A stretch of DNA of 40,864 nucleotides from Cyanobacteria bacterium SIG26 (GTDB lineage: Bacteria > Cyanobacteriota > Vampirovibrionia > Gastranaerophilales > Gastranaerophilaceae), in NCBI GenBank assembly GCA_015152555.1, contig SUTS01000016.1, forward strand, positions 1 through 40,864. The letters are read 5' to 3'. Below, in pieces: positions 8,701 through 16,523 of this stretch. The notes beneath the pieces were generated by a model. The model did not search any database and was not told where the DNA came from. It saw nothing but the letters and a program-made list of their open reading frames with translations. The position numbers and the translations under genes are program-made. Each line of letters begins with the position of its first letter. Position 1 is the stretch's first letter.

Positions 8701-11700
8701 GGACCATTTACAAAATCTGGGTCATAAATGAATTTATTATTTTCAATTACATCAAGTGCAGCAAGAGCAAGCTCTACATCAGCACCAGTATTAAAATTAT
8801 AACTCACACCAGGATCTGTAAAAAACTCAGCCCATTCAGGTAGAAAGCCATCATTGGCTGAAAATACATCATCACAATCAGCAAGAAACTCACCAATTTT
8901 TTCAGCCTGCAATTTAATACTTTTATTTCTTTTACCAAACCTTTTAGTTTGATTACCCAATATCATTACTAGTTGACGACGGCTTTTAACAAATTTTATA
9001 TCCGGATTATTTGAATGAGAAATTGCATACCAAATAATATCGTAAGCAGTATCACGATATCTTTTTTGTTTTGGAGTAAGCTGATTAAGATTTATATTAA
9101 CTCTTTTTTCAGCTTCATCAACAAAACGTATATTAGCATTTTTACGTGCAAATAAAACAATTTGAGATGCTTCATTTTTTTGAGCATCAAGAGTAACATC
9201 ACCTAATAAAGTTTCAAAAACTTTAATAGTTTCATTATCAAGTTCTATATCATTAGATACTTGCAAATCGGTATAAATACCATTTAACCATTTTCTAAAG
9301 TTTTCAAACACTCTTTTTAAAGAATATGACGGAGCTTTACCACGTGCAATGTAAGCCGTATAACCACGAGCGAATTTTTCATGTTGTTCTACAGTATATT
9401 CTCCACCATCATGTCGCAAATACTTGTTAACAGTAATCAACAACTCTTTAGCTTTAGCATTTTTTAATGCAAGAGCATTCAATGTGTTTAAATAAACGTG
9501 ACCAAACTCATGCATAAGAGTAGATTTATCAGCTTTATTTTTCAAAAGCACAATCAAATTTTCTCTAGCAGAACCATCGAAATTTTGTCTTTGGTAAGTA
9601 AACCCACGTGCATCATTTATATTTTCCTCAGTATTGGATTGAAAATGTGCTTTACCGATATTTACATTAGGGTTGAAAAGTGTTCTAATATCGTTTATAC
9701 TAATATTAGCACCTGTTAAGTCGGGAAGTTTAGTACCATTGACTTCAGGTGCTTTCTTTATTATTTTTATTTTGTGTCCTGCATATGAATGCGTTGTATT
9801 GGTATTTTTAGGAATATCAATAGATATTTCAATTCCGTAAATTTCGCCGTCATAAATAAACGCATTGTGATATATTTCTTGTCCGTTATTTCTTTTTGAA
9901 TGTCTTTCGTCAACTTCTTTTGTGTAACTATAAACAGAATTCTCAACAAGTTCTTTTAATCCTGCATAAGAATTTCTTTTAACAGAATTTCTATTTATGC
10001 TTTTCATTGACCGACCAATATTGCTTTTTGAAAAATGAACAATTCTGTTATTGCTCTTAATTTGAACATCACCTAATAAATTCAAATTATCTTCAATCCA
10101 TTTTTTCAAATCAGTAACTTTATTAAAATTCGGAACAGCATCCTTTTGAAGTTCTATCGGTTTAATATTAACACTTTCTTCAGTATGAACATCTTGGAAA
10201 TAAGGTCTTATTTCTTTTTCATTTTCTTGACGAATTCCTGATATTCCGGATCGTTGGATAGGTTTCTCGCCCACTTCAAATAATCCAAGGTTTCCTGATG
10301 AGTGTAACCCATCTCCATACAATCTTGATAAAGTTCGTACCCCCATTCCCAAGGGAATAATGGATTTTGTTGATTCGTATTCATATTGCTCCTTCAATCC
10401 TAATTTGTTTAACAACTCATCAGCTATATTTCTAGCTTCGACTTCCCCTACTGAATTGTAATAGTCATTATATAAAAAATTCTTTTTCCATTCAATATTT
10501 TTATATTTTTTAAACTTTGGATTATCTATTACACCACTTCTTTGTAATTCCCCAACTTTGATTAATTCTTGTTTATATTTCTTTTTAAAATCTTGATATT
10601 TTCTATTTGCTTTACCAGTTGCCTTATAATCAGCAATATAAGTTTCTCTTAATTGTTTTTCTAATTCTGAAAGATTCTTATTTTCTTTCAATTCTTTTGC
10701 GTAACGAACATACAATCTTTTTTGTTTTGCATGTTGTAACTCATGAAGTATAGTTAATATTCTAGATGTCGGATTATTTTTGTATGCATTAGATGCTGCA
10801 TTCAAATAAAACACATCTTCTTTAGGACTGTAATAACCATTTTTTGATGGATTATTTTCATCAGTTATTACAACCATTTTGACATCTTTTATATCTTCAA
10901 AGAAATCAGAAATCCTATTAAACAATGGGAATATCTCAATAAGATCATCTATTGAGTTAATGTTTTTATGATTTTCTTTTTTAGAAAGAATTTGTTTAAC
11001 CTTGTCAAAAATACCAATAGATTGAAAATGTGTTTTAATATAGTCTTTATTTCTATCTAAATACTCATCAATCGTACCTGAATCATCAGCTTTAATTGGA
11101 TTTATATCAACTTTAACTTTGTGGCCAGTTTTATCTGTGATAGACAAATCCGCCTCAGCAAACATATTGAATGCACCATCTTCGCTCATTGTTCCTGAAT
11201 ATTGCACCAATACATCTAAATCAGAATCAACTCTATTTTTACCGGTTGTATATGATCCATACAATTTGACATCTTCAAGTTTAAATTCAGATTCATCCAA
11301 ATAATTTTCTTCGATAATATTTTCAATATCAGCACGCAATATATCAGTAATAGATTCGACACTATCACCAAATTCTGCTTCTACATTATTCACCAACTGA
11401 AAATGAGCTTCATGTTTATTTACACTAGGCTTGAGTTTTGTGTTAACATAGTTTATAATATTAGTAGGGTCCTGACTCAAGAGCATTCCCTTTGTGGTAA
11501 CGGAAGATTTTTTCTTCGCTTGAGCAACCCTTATTTTTTTGAACCAATTATCTATATTTTTCTCTGTATCAGTAAAAATAGTAGAAACTAATGGCTGTTT
11601 TTTATCAAAAAATTCAACAACAGCACCATATATTTCATTATTCTCTCCAACAATTTTCAGAAGGACTGGCAGACCATTAAAACGAGGTTTATCACTTATT

Positions 11701-13559
11701 ACTGCATCAACGGAGTTATTTAAATTCTCAATAACATATTGCCATTGTTCTGAAGTTAATTGATGTTCATTTTCATCGTGCACAACAGTATCATGTGGTA
11801 TTCTTACTGAAACATTTTGAGTTGTATAATCAAAATAGCTTTTATTAGGAATTTCATTATTTTCGTTTGCTATTTTTTCTTTTTCAAAAACCTGTTCATA
11901 AAATTCATTAAAAGTTTTCTTTGGACTTTTATACATAGCAGACTGAAATTGTGTATCTTTACTTAATTGAGCTCTTGCAATTTCATTATCTTTTGCCCAT
12001 TGATTTTGAGCTTCTTCAACAGTCAAATTTTGCATCTGAATATTTGCTTCTTTTTCAATTTCACTAACATCCATATCTAACTGTTTAGCAAGCTGATTAA
12101 ATGAATTAGCCATAAGGGATGATGTTGAAGTTGCTTCATCTTCTTCAATCCCCATATTTTTCATTTGCTCATAATAGGCATTTTGTAAATTCTGAACATT
12201 TTGTTTTTCAACAAATTGCTTCGAACCTTCTTTAACTAAAATATCTTCATGTTCCTGGACAAACAAATGACGTTCTTCATCTGACATACTTTCAGCTTTT
12301 TCTTTAGCTGCTTTAGGACTCATTCCTTGTTTAGTCATAATAAAACTGGCCTGTCCGACAGAACCAACAGCACCCAAAAATAAAGTTGCACCAACTCCCA
12401 TCATTCCCGCATCAAGAACTCTTTGCACCTTCTTTTCTAATGGAGTGGCATCTAATCCACCTAGCTTTCTAGCTCTTTCAGTTGCAACAATCAGAGTTGC
12501 TTCTTGAGCTGCTTCGGTTGCACCTTCAGTTAATACAGCTTTCCCATACTCTTTCAAAATCCCCATCATTTGTTCTCTTACTGTAGGATTTTTTACAAGT
12601 TCTTTTAACTCATTTTTCTTTAATTTATCTAATAAGGCTTTTCCCCCTGGAACAGTTTTTAACATCTGATTCAATGAAAAATACTCAAGTCCGGCATTAG
12701 CACCACCAACACCAATAGCCAACAAATTCATTTCACCTTCAGATAAAGTTTCTCCACCTTCCGCAATAATTTCATTATTTAATTGTCTTAATTCATTTTT
12801 TGCCAATCCGGCTTCAAGTTCAAAAACCTTTTTAGCTGCTCCTGTTCTACCTAGCCATAAAGCACCTTGCTTAGCTCCAGTAATCATACCTGTTGGAACA
12901 GTTACAACTTCTTCAGGAGTTGCAGCTTGAGGTCCTAATTGCCCTGCTACAAATGCAGAACCTCCACCAACAACAGCACCACCAACCGCACCAACAGCAC
13001 CACCAACACCACTTGATTTCGCAATTTCCCATAATATTGGTAATTGCTCCATTGTTGAAACATATGATTTTTTTAAAAATTTTGGAGTACGTTCTGCAAG
13101 TCCTAATAAAGTAGATGCTTCATATTTATATGCAGGATTTTCAATACCATAATTATTTTGAGCATTAAATTTATAATTAGAACCTTGAGCTTGTAAAGAA
13201 TCTAACCTTTGTTTATCCGCATTCGTCAATTTAGATGTAGGATAAATTCCTTTCATTTCTAAATCCGCAATTTCAACATTTTTCTTTGAAGTTTCAAATG
13301 CGGACATTGGAACTTGAGAGGCCCATTTAAAAGCATTACTCATATCCGTAAACAAATTTCTTTTAGGAGCAGTGTAGATAACAGGCAAATCTTTATTCCT
13401 TGTTTTAAAAACATTAATCCTATCATTTATTTTTGTTTGGATTTCTTCATCACTCAAACCAATATTACGATAATGTGTAACAGTATTATTAACATCAGAA
13501 TAAGTATATCCATTTTCTTCAAAAAGTTTTGTATCTTCCGCTGATATGTTTATTGTCAT
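5733..13559 (-). CDS. Giant polyvalent ejection protein (gp15/gp16-like) with nucleotidyltransferase and two metallopeptidase domains
   Basis: About 2608 residues. Gly/Ala-rich hydrophobic stretches lie near 190-215 and 280-400. Residues about 580-690 resemble phage barnase/EndoU-like nuclease domains (weak). Around 755-835 is a pol-beta-type nucleotidyltransferase: GSYTTG at 768, SDLDV at 780, and a third acidic residue in VKVDINP at 817. A zincin follows with HELQH near 938 and GEVEAR near 1040. An LPD3-like region lies near 1160-1310, and a second zincin has HEFGH near 1352. A long helical part ends in an LPD38-like membrane segment region (about 2420-2515). This is the 'polyvalent protein' class injected with phage DNA. 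The ATG at 13559 follows the upstream stop; an in-frame TTG at 13592 has its SD-like sequence directly abutting it and is less likely. Confidence 0.85.
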   Translation of the reverse strand: MTINISAEDTKLFEENGYTYSDVNNTVTHYRNIGLSDEEIQTKINDRINVFKTRNKDLPVIYTAPKRNLFTDMSNAFKWASQVPMSAFETSKKNVEIADLEMKGIYPTSKLTNADKQRLDSLQAQGSNYKFNAQNNYGIENPAYKYEASTLLGLAERTPKFLKKSYVSTMEQLPILWEIAKSSGVGGAVGAVGGAVVGGGSAFVAGQLGPQAATPEEVVTVPTGMITGAKQGALWLGRTGAAKKVFELEAGLAKNELRQLNNEIIAEGGETLSEGEMNLLAIGVGGANAGLEYFSLNQMLKTVPGGKALLDKLKKNELKELVKNPTVREQMMGILKEYGKAVLTEGATEAAQEATLIVATERARKLGGLDATPLEKKVQRVLDAGMMGVGATLFLGAVGSVGQASFIMTKQGMSPKAAKEKAESMSDEERHLFVQEHEDILVKEGSKQFVEKQNVQNLQNAYYEQMKNMGIEEDEATSTSSLMANSFNQLAKQLDMDVSEIEKEANIQMQNLTVEEAQNQWAKDNEIARAQLSKDTQFQSAMYKSPKKTFNEFYEQVFEKEKIANENNEIPNKSYFDYTTQNVSVRIPHDTVVHDENEHQLTSEQWQYVIENLNNSVDAVISDKPRFNGLPVLLKIVGENNEIYGAVVEFFDKKQPLVSTIFTDTEKNIDNWFKKIRVAQAKKKSSVTTKGMLLSQDPTNIINYVNTKLKPSVNKHEAHFQLVNNVEAEFGDSVESITDILRADIENIIEENYLDESEFKLEDVKLYGSYTTGKNRVDSDLDVLVQYSGTMSEDGAFNMFAEADLSITDKTGHKVKVDINPIKADDSGTIDEYLDRNKDYIKTHFQSIGIFDKVKQILSKKENHKNINSIDDLIEIFPLFNRISDFFEDIKDVKMVVITDENNPSKNGYYSPKEDVFYLNAASNAYKNNPTSRILTILHELQHAKQKRLYVRYAKELKENKNLSELEKQLRETYIADYKATGKANRKYQDFKKKYKQELIKVGELQRSGVIDNPKFKKYKNIEWKKNFLYNDYYNSVGEVEARNIADELLNKLGLKEQYEYESTKSIIPLGMGVRTLSRLYGDGLHSSGNLGLFEVGEKPIQRSGISGIRQENEKEIRPYFQDVHTEESVNIKPIELQKDAVPNFNKVTDLKKWIEDNLNLLGDVQIKSNNRIVHFSKSNIGRSMKSINRNSVKRNSYAGLKELVENSVYSYTKEVDERHSKRNNGQEIYHNAFIYDGEIYGIEISIDIPKNTNTTHSYAGHKIKIIKKAPEVNGTKLPDLTGANISINDIRTLFNPNVNIGKAHFQSNTEENINDARGFTYQRQNFDGSARENLIVLLKNKADKSTLMHEFGHVYLNTLNALALKNAKAKELLITVNKYLRHDGGEYTVEQHEKFARGYTAYIARGKAPSYSLKRVFENFRKWLNGIYTDLQVSNDIELDNETIKVFETLLGDVTLDAQKNEASQIVLFARKNANIRFVDEAEKRVNINLNQLTPKQKRYRDTAYDIIWYAISHSNNPDIKFVKSRRQLVMILGNQTKRFGKRNKSIKLQAEKIGEFLADCDDVFSANDGFLPEWAEFFTDPGVSYNFNTGADVELALAALDVIENNKFIYDPDFVNGPFGTISEDDLLRHQYEFEYIIDAFKNADDKTIPMMAFFEWAEALHPYIQEDYVTKWESKTAEIERYEALSKWDQAKEDLKLYAAKMSSYGSYSSQFAEYARKIIKRLDFMTESDKGLLFDKLREFNSFEDIRRNLDDVMDYAKTLGDMSERRQLARDIEYEVKATIHTWENGIKKTKYTYPANKLFETLRAINKMKIGAIQDLYDAILNEEYTPSYEADSIHDEDYFKIIQNEFVKFKINGANYSTTEQLQDLLNRIRDAKFTAKVARDEADFERRMQAINIIDSCAKAVDAHKGKVSKIEKWYRHGFNLNSALEMIFNKEIKNQFSLDYLYAQKDARVGADRDVVLNKIADVWGYKGPFKNIQLFNRFINMTKKEFTIKQRYSPDIVNGAYRITHTDPETGKTYQDKVLNLRKDNLTHDEWLPELVELSRMEVLYYYIQSKNDTSYKILTDMGDETTPPKGQFDKFEFDELINNLTPQEKLMGDILQLAAEKYYPELNRYHIKKYHTELGKVNAYFPRKSETQDIKVLELFNDYVQFNTKQKFQKQRTAGPGIRIAPANPVAVLFDHIEKSNTLIVMGEQLDLMNKVFKDTNLIKKVKLVFGEEVAKEFMQQITSNLYSGQVSTISEAESFIASVENNVIKSQIFLKPQVGLKQVMSFMNYGVGDEFVSATDWWKKFGQQTFTPKEWKNNIKYMMNIPYLKDRFGRGGSTDALKRQLEQRMFAKISLFDEIFSANVRYGDMGAIILGGKPYIDCLLDKGYTEEQAIKIFIEKTVNDQQSSIPSTLSNIQRNAAKQPLAKMFFAYQNTPWQYFRTAANSIIRYKQNPNKQTALNMVKLTGLYLYVFPLLFNLASSLSPIQALDGDDEELKKDFWKSIIGGITFVPIAGMFINSIYSAFQGERASTGNWFDSAASKVGGAISKTKSGDITPRDLYNAISLFGEASTGVPMTTIGTGVTGVGDIVQGDIAKGLLKVGGYTDYRAKKITGEK

Positions 13560-13560
13560 A

Positions 13561-15675
13561 TTAAAAAGCCCATCCTTTGTTAGATGTGTCAACCTCGCCT
13601 CTAGGACCTAGAGGATTTACAAATTTATTATTTACAAGTTTTGCATAATGAACGTGTGGCCCTGTTGATTTTCCTGTACTACCTGCAATACCAATTATCT
13701 GCCCCGCATTAACTTGTTGTCCTTTGATGGCTGTAATTTTATTAGCGTGTCCATATCTGTGAATCGTTCCATCCGGAGATTTGATATCTACAAAATTACC
13801 TAAATCATCATCTTTAGAAACATTAACAACCACACCACTTGCATACGCAGTAAAAGGTTCATTCATGTTATAAGCCAAATCAATACCTAAATGATTTGTA
13901 CTAGCACCTTTAGTAGGTTGATTTCTTTGACCAAACAAAGACGTTATTCTGTGACCATTCCAAATATCACCTTCTTTAATCGGCGCAAGAGCTCGAGATA
14001 ATTCATTATTATTTGCAGATTCAGTTATAGTTAACCTATTTTGAACTATCTCATATTTTTCTTCAGGAGTTAAATCTCTTCCTTTTTGTTTTTTTGCAAG
14101 CTCCCAATCTGAAAGAACATCACGAGTAAACCCTACTTTAGTATTCATCCCTTGAGCGTAAAGTTCATATAATTTTGTTTTTTCTGCGGGATTTTCGTAA
14201 CTGAATGTTTTTGCAAAATCTAATACAACCGCATTTAATTCCGCCCCTGTCAATCTTTTCCCATGTTTCAATTCATATTCTCTAACATAAGCAGATGCGG
14301 AATTAACAAAAGCTTGATCAACATCCCCTTTGCGTTTTCCAATTTTGCCGGTTAAATCATACATCTCTATTGCATCTTTTATGATTTTTGCATCATCTTG
14401 TAATTGAGTAGGAGTAAAATTCTGAATTTCTTGTTGACGTTTTTGGAAAGCCTTATAATCACTAGCAGATAAATAAGGTCTATACTGAGCCAAATTCAAG
14501 TTTTTAAAATTTTGGGCATCATTTATTGATTGTTGATACAAATCATCATAAATATAATCTCTAGTTTGAACATCTCCGGCCTTAGATATTTCATTTACAT
14601 AATTTCTAAGAGCCATACGATTCTGAGGTGTTAATCCTTCATAATTCAAATCTTCATTTGAAACGAGTTCACCATTAGCTAATTTCTTATCTATAACTTC
14701 ATAATTAGAAGTCATTAGATCGTCTTGATATTGTTTTTCAGCTTTCCTTTTTCTTGCCCAATTTGCATCCAAACGAGATTGAGTAGCATCAAATTGTTCA
14801 ATAGTAAGTTCTTTTTCTTTAGCTTTTAATTTATTTCTTGAATCTTCTTCACTTTCACTTGAATTAAAGATTTCATCTGCCAAATTTTTTGCTAAATATT
14901 TATCTTCTTCAGCTTTAATCTGGCCAATATATTTTGAATGATAATTTGCATGAATTTGATCTTTATATTGATTAAAGAAATCTTTAGCAGATAAATCACC
15001 TTCTTGAATTTTTGTATCTAAAACTGCACACAACAAACTAGAAACCCCATCTTTTTGCATAGCTTCAATAGTAGTTGAATCTGCACCGTTCAAATTACCT
15101 TGCCATTGAGCAAGTTTTTGAACATTAGCGATTTGAGCTTTTATACCATCGGGGTTATAGCGTTCAGCTACAGCGTTTTTAATAGCATTATCAATACCGA
15201 TTTTTCCTTGAGTGGAAGAATAAATTTCTGTTTGTTTCAAATCATGAGCAGTTGCAGAATGTTGAACCCAAGACCTTTTAGCCAAAGCTATTTGTTCAAT
15301 TCTTCCTATATTGGAATTGGAAACTTTATTGCTATTTTTCCATTCTGTAACAAAATCATCATAGCTTTTTAAAACATCTTCGGATTTCCCTGCAGCATCA
15401 ATTCCTTGTTTGTTTAAATAACCTGATTCTTTAGCAAACATATTATCTTGTTTCCACTGTTCAAGCGAGTTATTAAATTCTGTAAGTTTTGTTTCTTCTA
15501 ATGTATCTCTAATTTTCAAAGAGGCCTTTGCAACAACATCAAGACCTTCACCCAAATTACCAAGAGCTTGAGCATTAGCCTGTCCAAACATATTACCATC
15601 AAGATTATAACTATCCATACGCAATGGAGTGCTATTATAACCAACTTCTCTATCAAATTGAGGAACTTTAGGCAT
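13561..15675 (-). CDS. Internal virion protein with C-terminal M23 peptidase
   Basis: A 704-residue protein. Residues 1-560 are mostly helical and charged, like T7 gp15/gp16 core proteins. Residues about 570-700 form an M23 lysostaphin-type endopeptidase: NHLGIDLA (H595, D599), GHANKIT..KGQQVNAGQIIG, and the HVH motif (674-676) that completes the zinc site. It would open peptidoglycan during DNA ejection, the job done by the transglycosylase domain of T7 gp16. It follows the gp13-like gene with 8-bp overlap and precedes the giant ejection protein. Enzyme assignment is firm; virion location is inferred. Confidence 0.88.
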   Translation of the reverse strand: MPKVPQFDREVGYNSTPLRMDSYNLDGNMFGQANAQALGNLGEGLDVVAKASLKIRDTLEETKLTEFNNSLEQWKQDNMFAKESGYLNKQGIDAAGKSEDVLKSYDDFVTEWKNSNKVSNSNIGRIEQIALAKRSWVQHSATAHDLKQTEIYSSTQGKIGIDNAIKNAVAERYNPDGIKAQIANVQKLAQWQGNLNGADSTTIEAMQKDGVSSLLCAVLDTKIQEGDLSAKDFFNQYKDQIHANYHSKYIGQIKAEEDKYLAKNLADEIFNSSESEEDSRNKLKAKEKELTIEQFDATQSRLDANWARKRKAEKQYQDDLMTSNYEVIDKKLANGELVSNEDLNYEGLTPQNRMALRNYVNEISKAGDVQTRDYIYDDLYQQSINDAQNFKNLNLAQYRPYLSASDYKAFQKRQQEIQNFTPTQLQDDAKIIKDAIEMYDLTGKIGKRKGDVDQAFVNSASAYVREYELKHGKRLTGAELNAVVLDFAKTFSYENPAEKTKLYELYAQGMNTKVGFTRDVLSDWELAKKQKGRDLTPEEKYEIVQNRLTITESANNNELSRALAPIKEGDIWNGHRITSLFGQRNQPTKGASTNHLGIDLAYNMNEPFTAYASGVVVNVSKDDDLGNFVDIKSPDGTIHRYGHANKITAIKGQQVNAGQIIGIAGSTGKSTGPHVHYAKLVNNKFVNPLGPRGEVDTSNKGWAF

Positions 15676-16171
15676 TATATTTCTCCTCTAATAATCCTTT
15701 TCTTGTATTAACTCGATAAAAAAACTCAAAACCTTTAGGGAGTTTCAGACCTAAAGGTTTTGGAGTATCGAACCTGAACCCAATCCACTTCAGCCATTTT
15801 TTTGCAAATTCATTTTTGCTGTATATATAGTTATACAAATACCAAAATTTTTTATCGTACTTTTTAAATTCTTTTTTTAATTCACGAAGTAAACAAAGTT
15901 TATGATTAATAATTTCATCAGTACATAACATCCAAACAACACCAACATTATCGGGATTTCCTTCAATATGCCAAGCTCCACCCATACAAACAGGGACATC
16001 ACCATTTTTAGTAACCCCCATCAATACATCAAAATCGGTTTTCATAATGTCATTGAAAACAATTTCTTTCCAATTATCACCATGAATTGCTCGAACTTCT
16101 TCTTCGTCATCATTTCTTAAATGATTCAAGATGTATAGTACATCAGACTCATTTTTTTGTTTTCTATACAT
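15668..16171 (-). CDS. T7 gp13-like internal virion protein (GNAT-like fold)
   Basis: A 167-residue protein resembling the T7 gp13 / DUF2833 family. It has an N-terminal helix, then VLMGVTKNGDVPVCMGGAW, GVVWMLCTDEI, a basic LLRELKKEFKKYDKKFW helix, NEFAKKWLKWIGF, and a C-terminal EFFYRV strand, in the order of a GNAT acetyltransferase fold. In T7 this protein is needed for assembly of the internal core. Its position before the M23 virion protein matches that of gp13 before gp14-16 genes in related podoviruses. Whether it retains acetyltransferase activity is unknown. Confidence 0.7.
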   Translation of the reverse strand: MYRKQKNESDVLYILNHLRNDDEEEVRAIHGDNWKEIVFNDIMKTDFDVLMGVTKNGDVPVCMGGAWHIEGNPDNVGVVWMLCTDEIINHKLCLLRELKKEFKKYDKKFWYLYNYIYSKNEFAKKWLKWIGFRFDTPKPLGLKLPKGFEFFYRVNTRKGLLEEKYNA

Positions 16172-16514
16172 CTATAAACCTTTTTTCAAACTCATCAAAT
16201 TTTACGTGATTAAATAGCCAACCAATTAAAGAAACTTTTTCAACTTCTTTTTCTCCGTTTTTAGGAGTGAATTTATCTACACGTAAAACACCTTTAACAC
16301 GAATATAATCACCTTCTTTACATTGTTCAGCAATTTGTTCTGCGATACGTTTTTTAGATTCAGCAGAATTCATGAAGGTAATAAAAAAATTATTCCATTC
16401 TTCTTTAGAAACCTTTACACCTAAATTAATTTTGGTAATAATAGTACCTTTATCTGTAGTTGAAATATCCATCCAACCCACTCTACCGACTAATTCAAAT
16501 AAATTTTCAGCCAT
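16164..16514 (-). CDS. ssb: Single-stranded DNA-binding protein (OB-fold), in the tail gene cluster
   Basis: A 116-residue protein with the SSB/OB-fold pattern: FELVGRVGWMDISTTDKG opening strands, INLGVKV, then WNNFFITFMN, a helix ending IAEQCKEGDYIRVKGVLRVDKFT, and a last strand with KVSLIGWLF. The pattern matches SSB-type proteins, though the acidic aggregation-promoting C-terminal tail is missing. Its place is odd: it lies between tubular protein B and the gp13-like gene in the late operon, not with the replication genes. It overlaps the gp13-like gene by 8 bp. Confidence 0.65.
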   Translation of the reverse strand: MAENLFELVGRVGWMDISTTDKGTIITKINLGVKVSKEEWNNFFITFMNSAESKKRIAEQIAEQCKEGDYIRVKGVLRVDKFTPKNGEKEVEKVSLIGWLFNHVKFDEFEKRFIDV

Positions 16515-16523
16515 AATGTTCTC

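Noticed and set aside
13560..13592. TTG start at 13592 for the giant ejection protein
   Set aside because: The GAGG-like sequence abuts the TTG with no spacing, and the ATG at 13559 begins directly after the previous stop codon.
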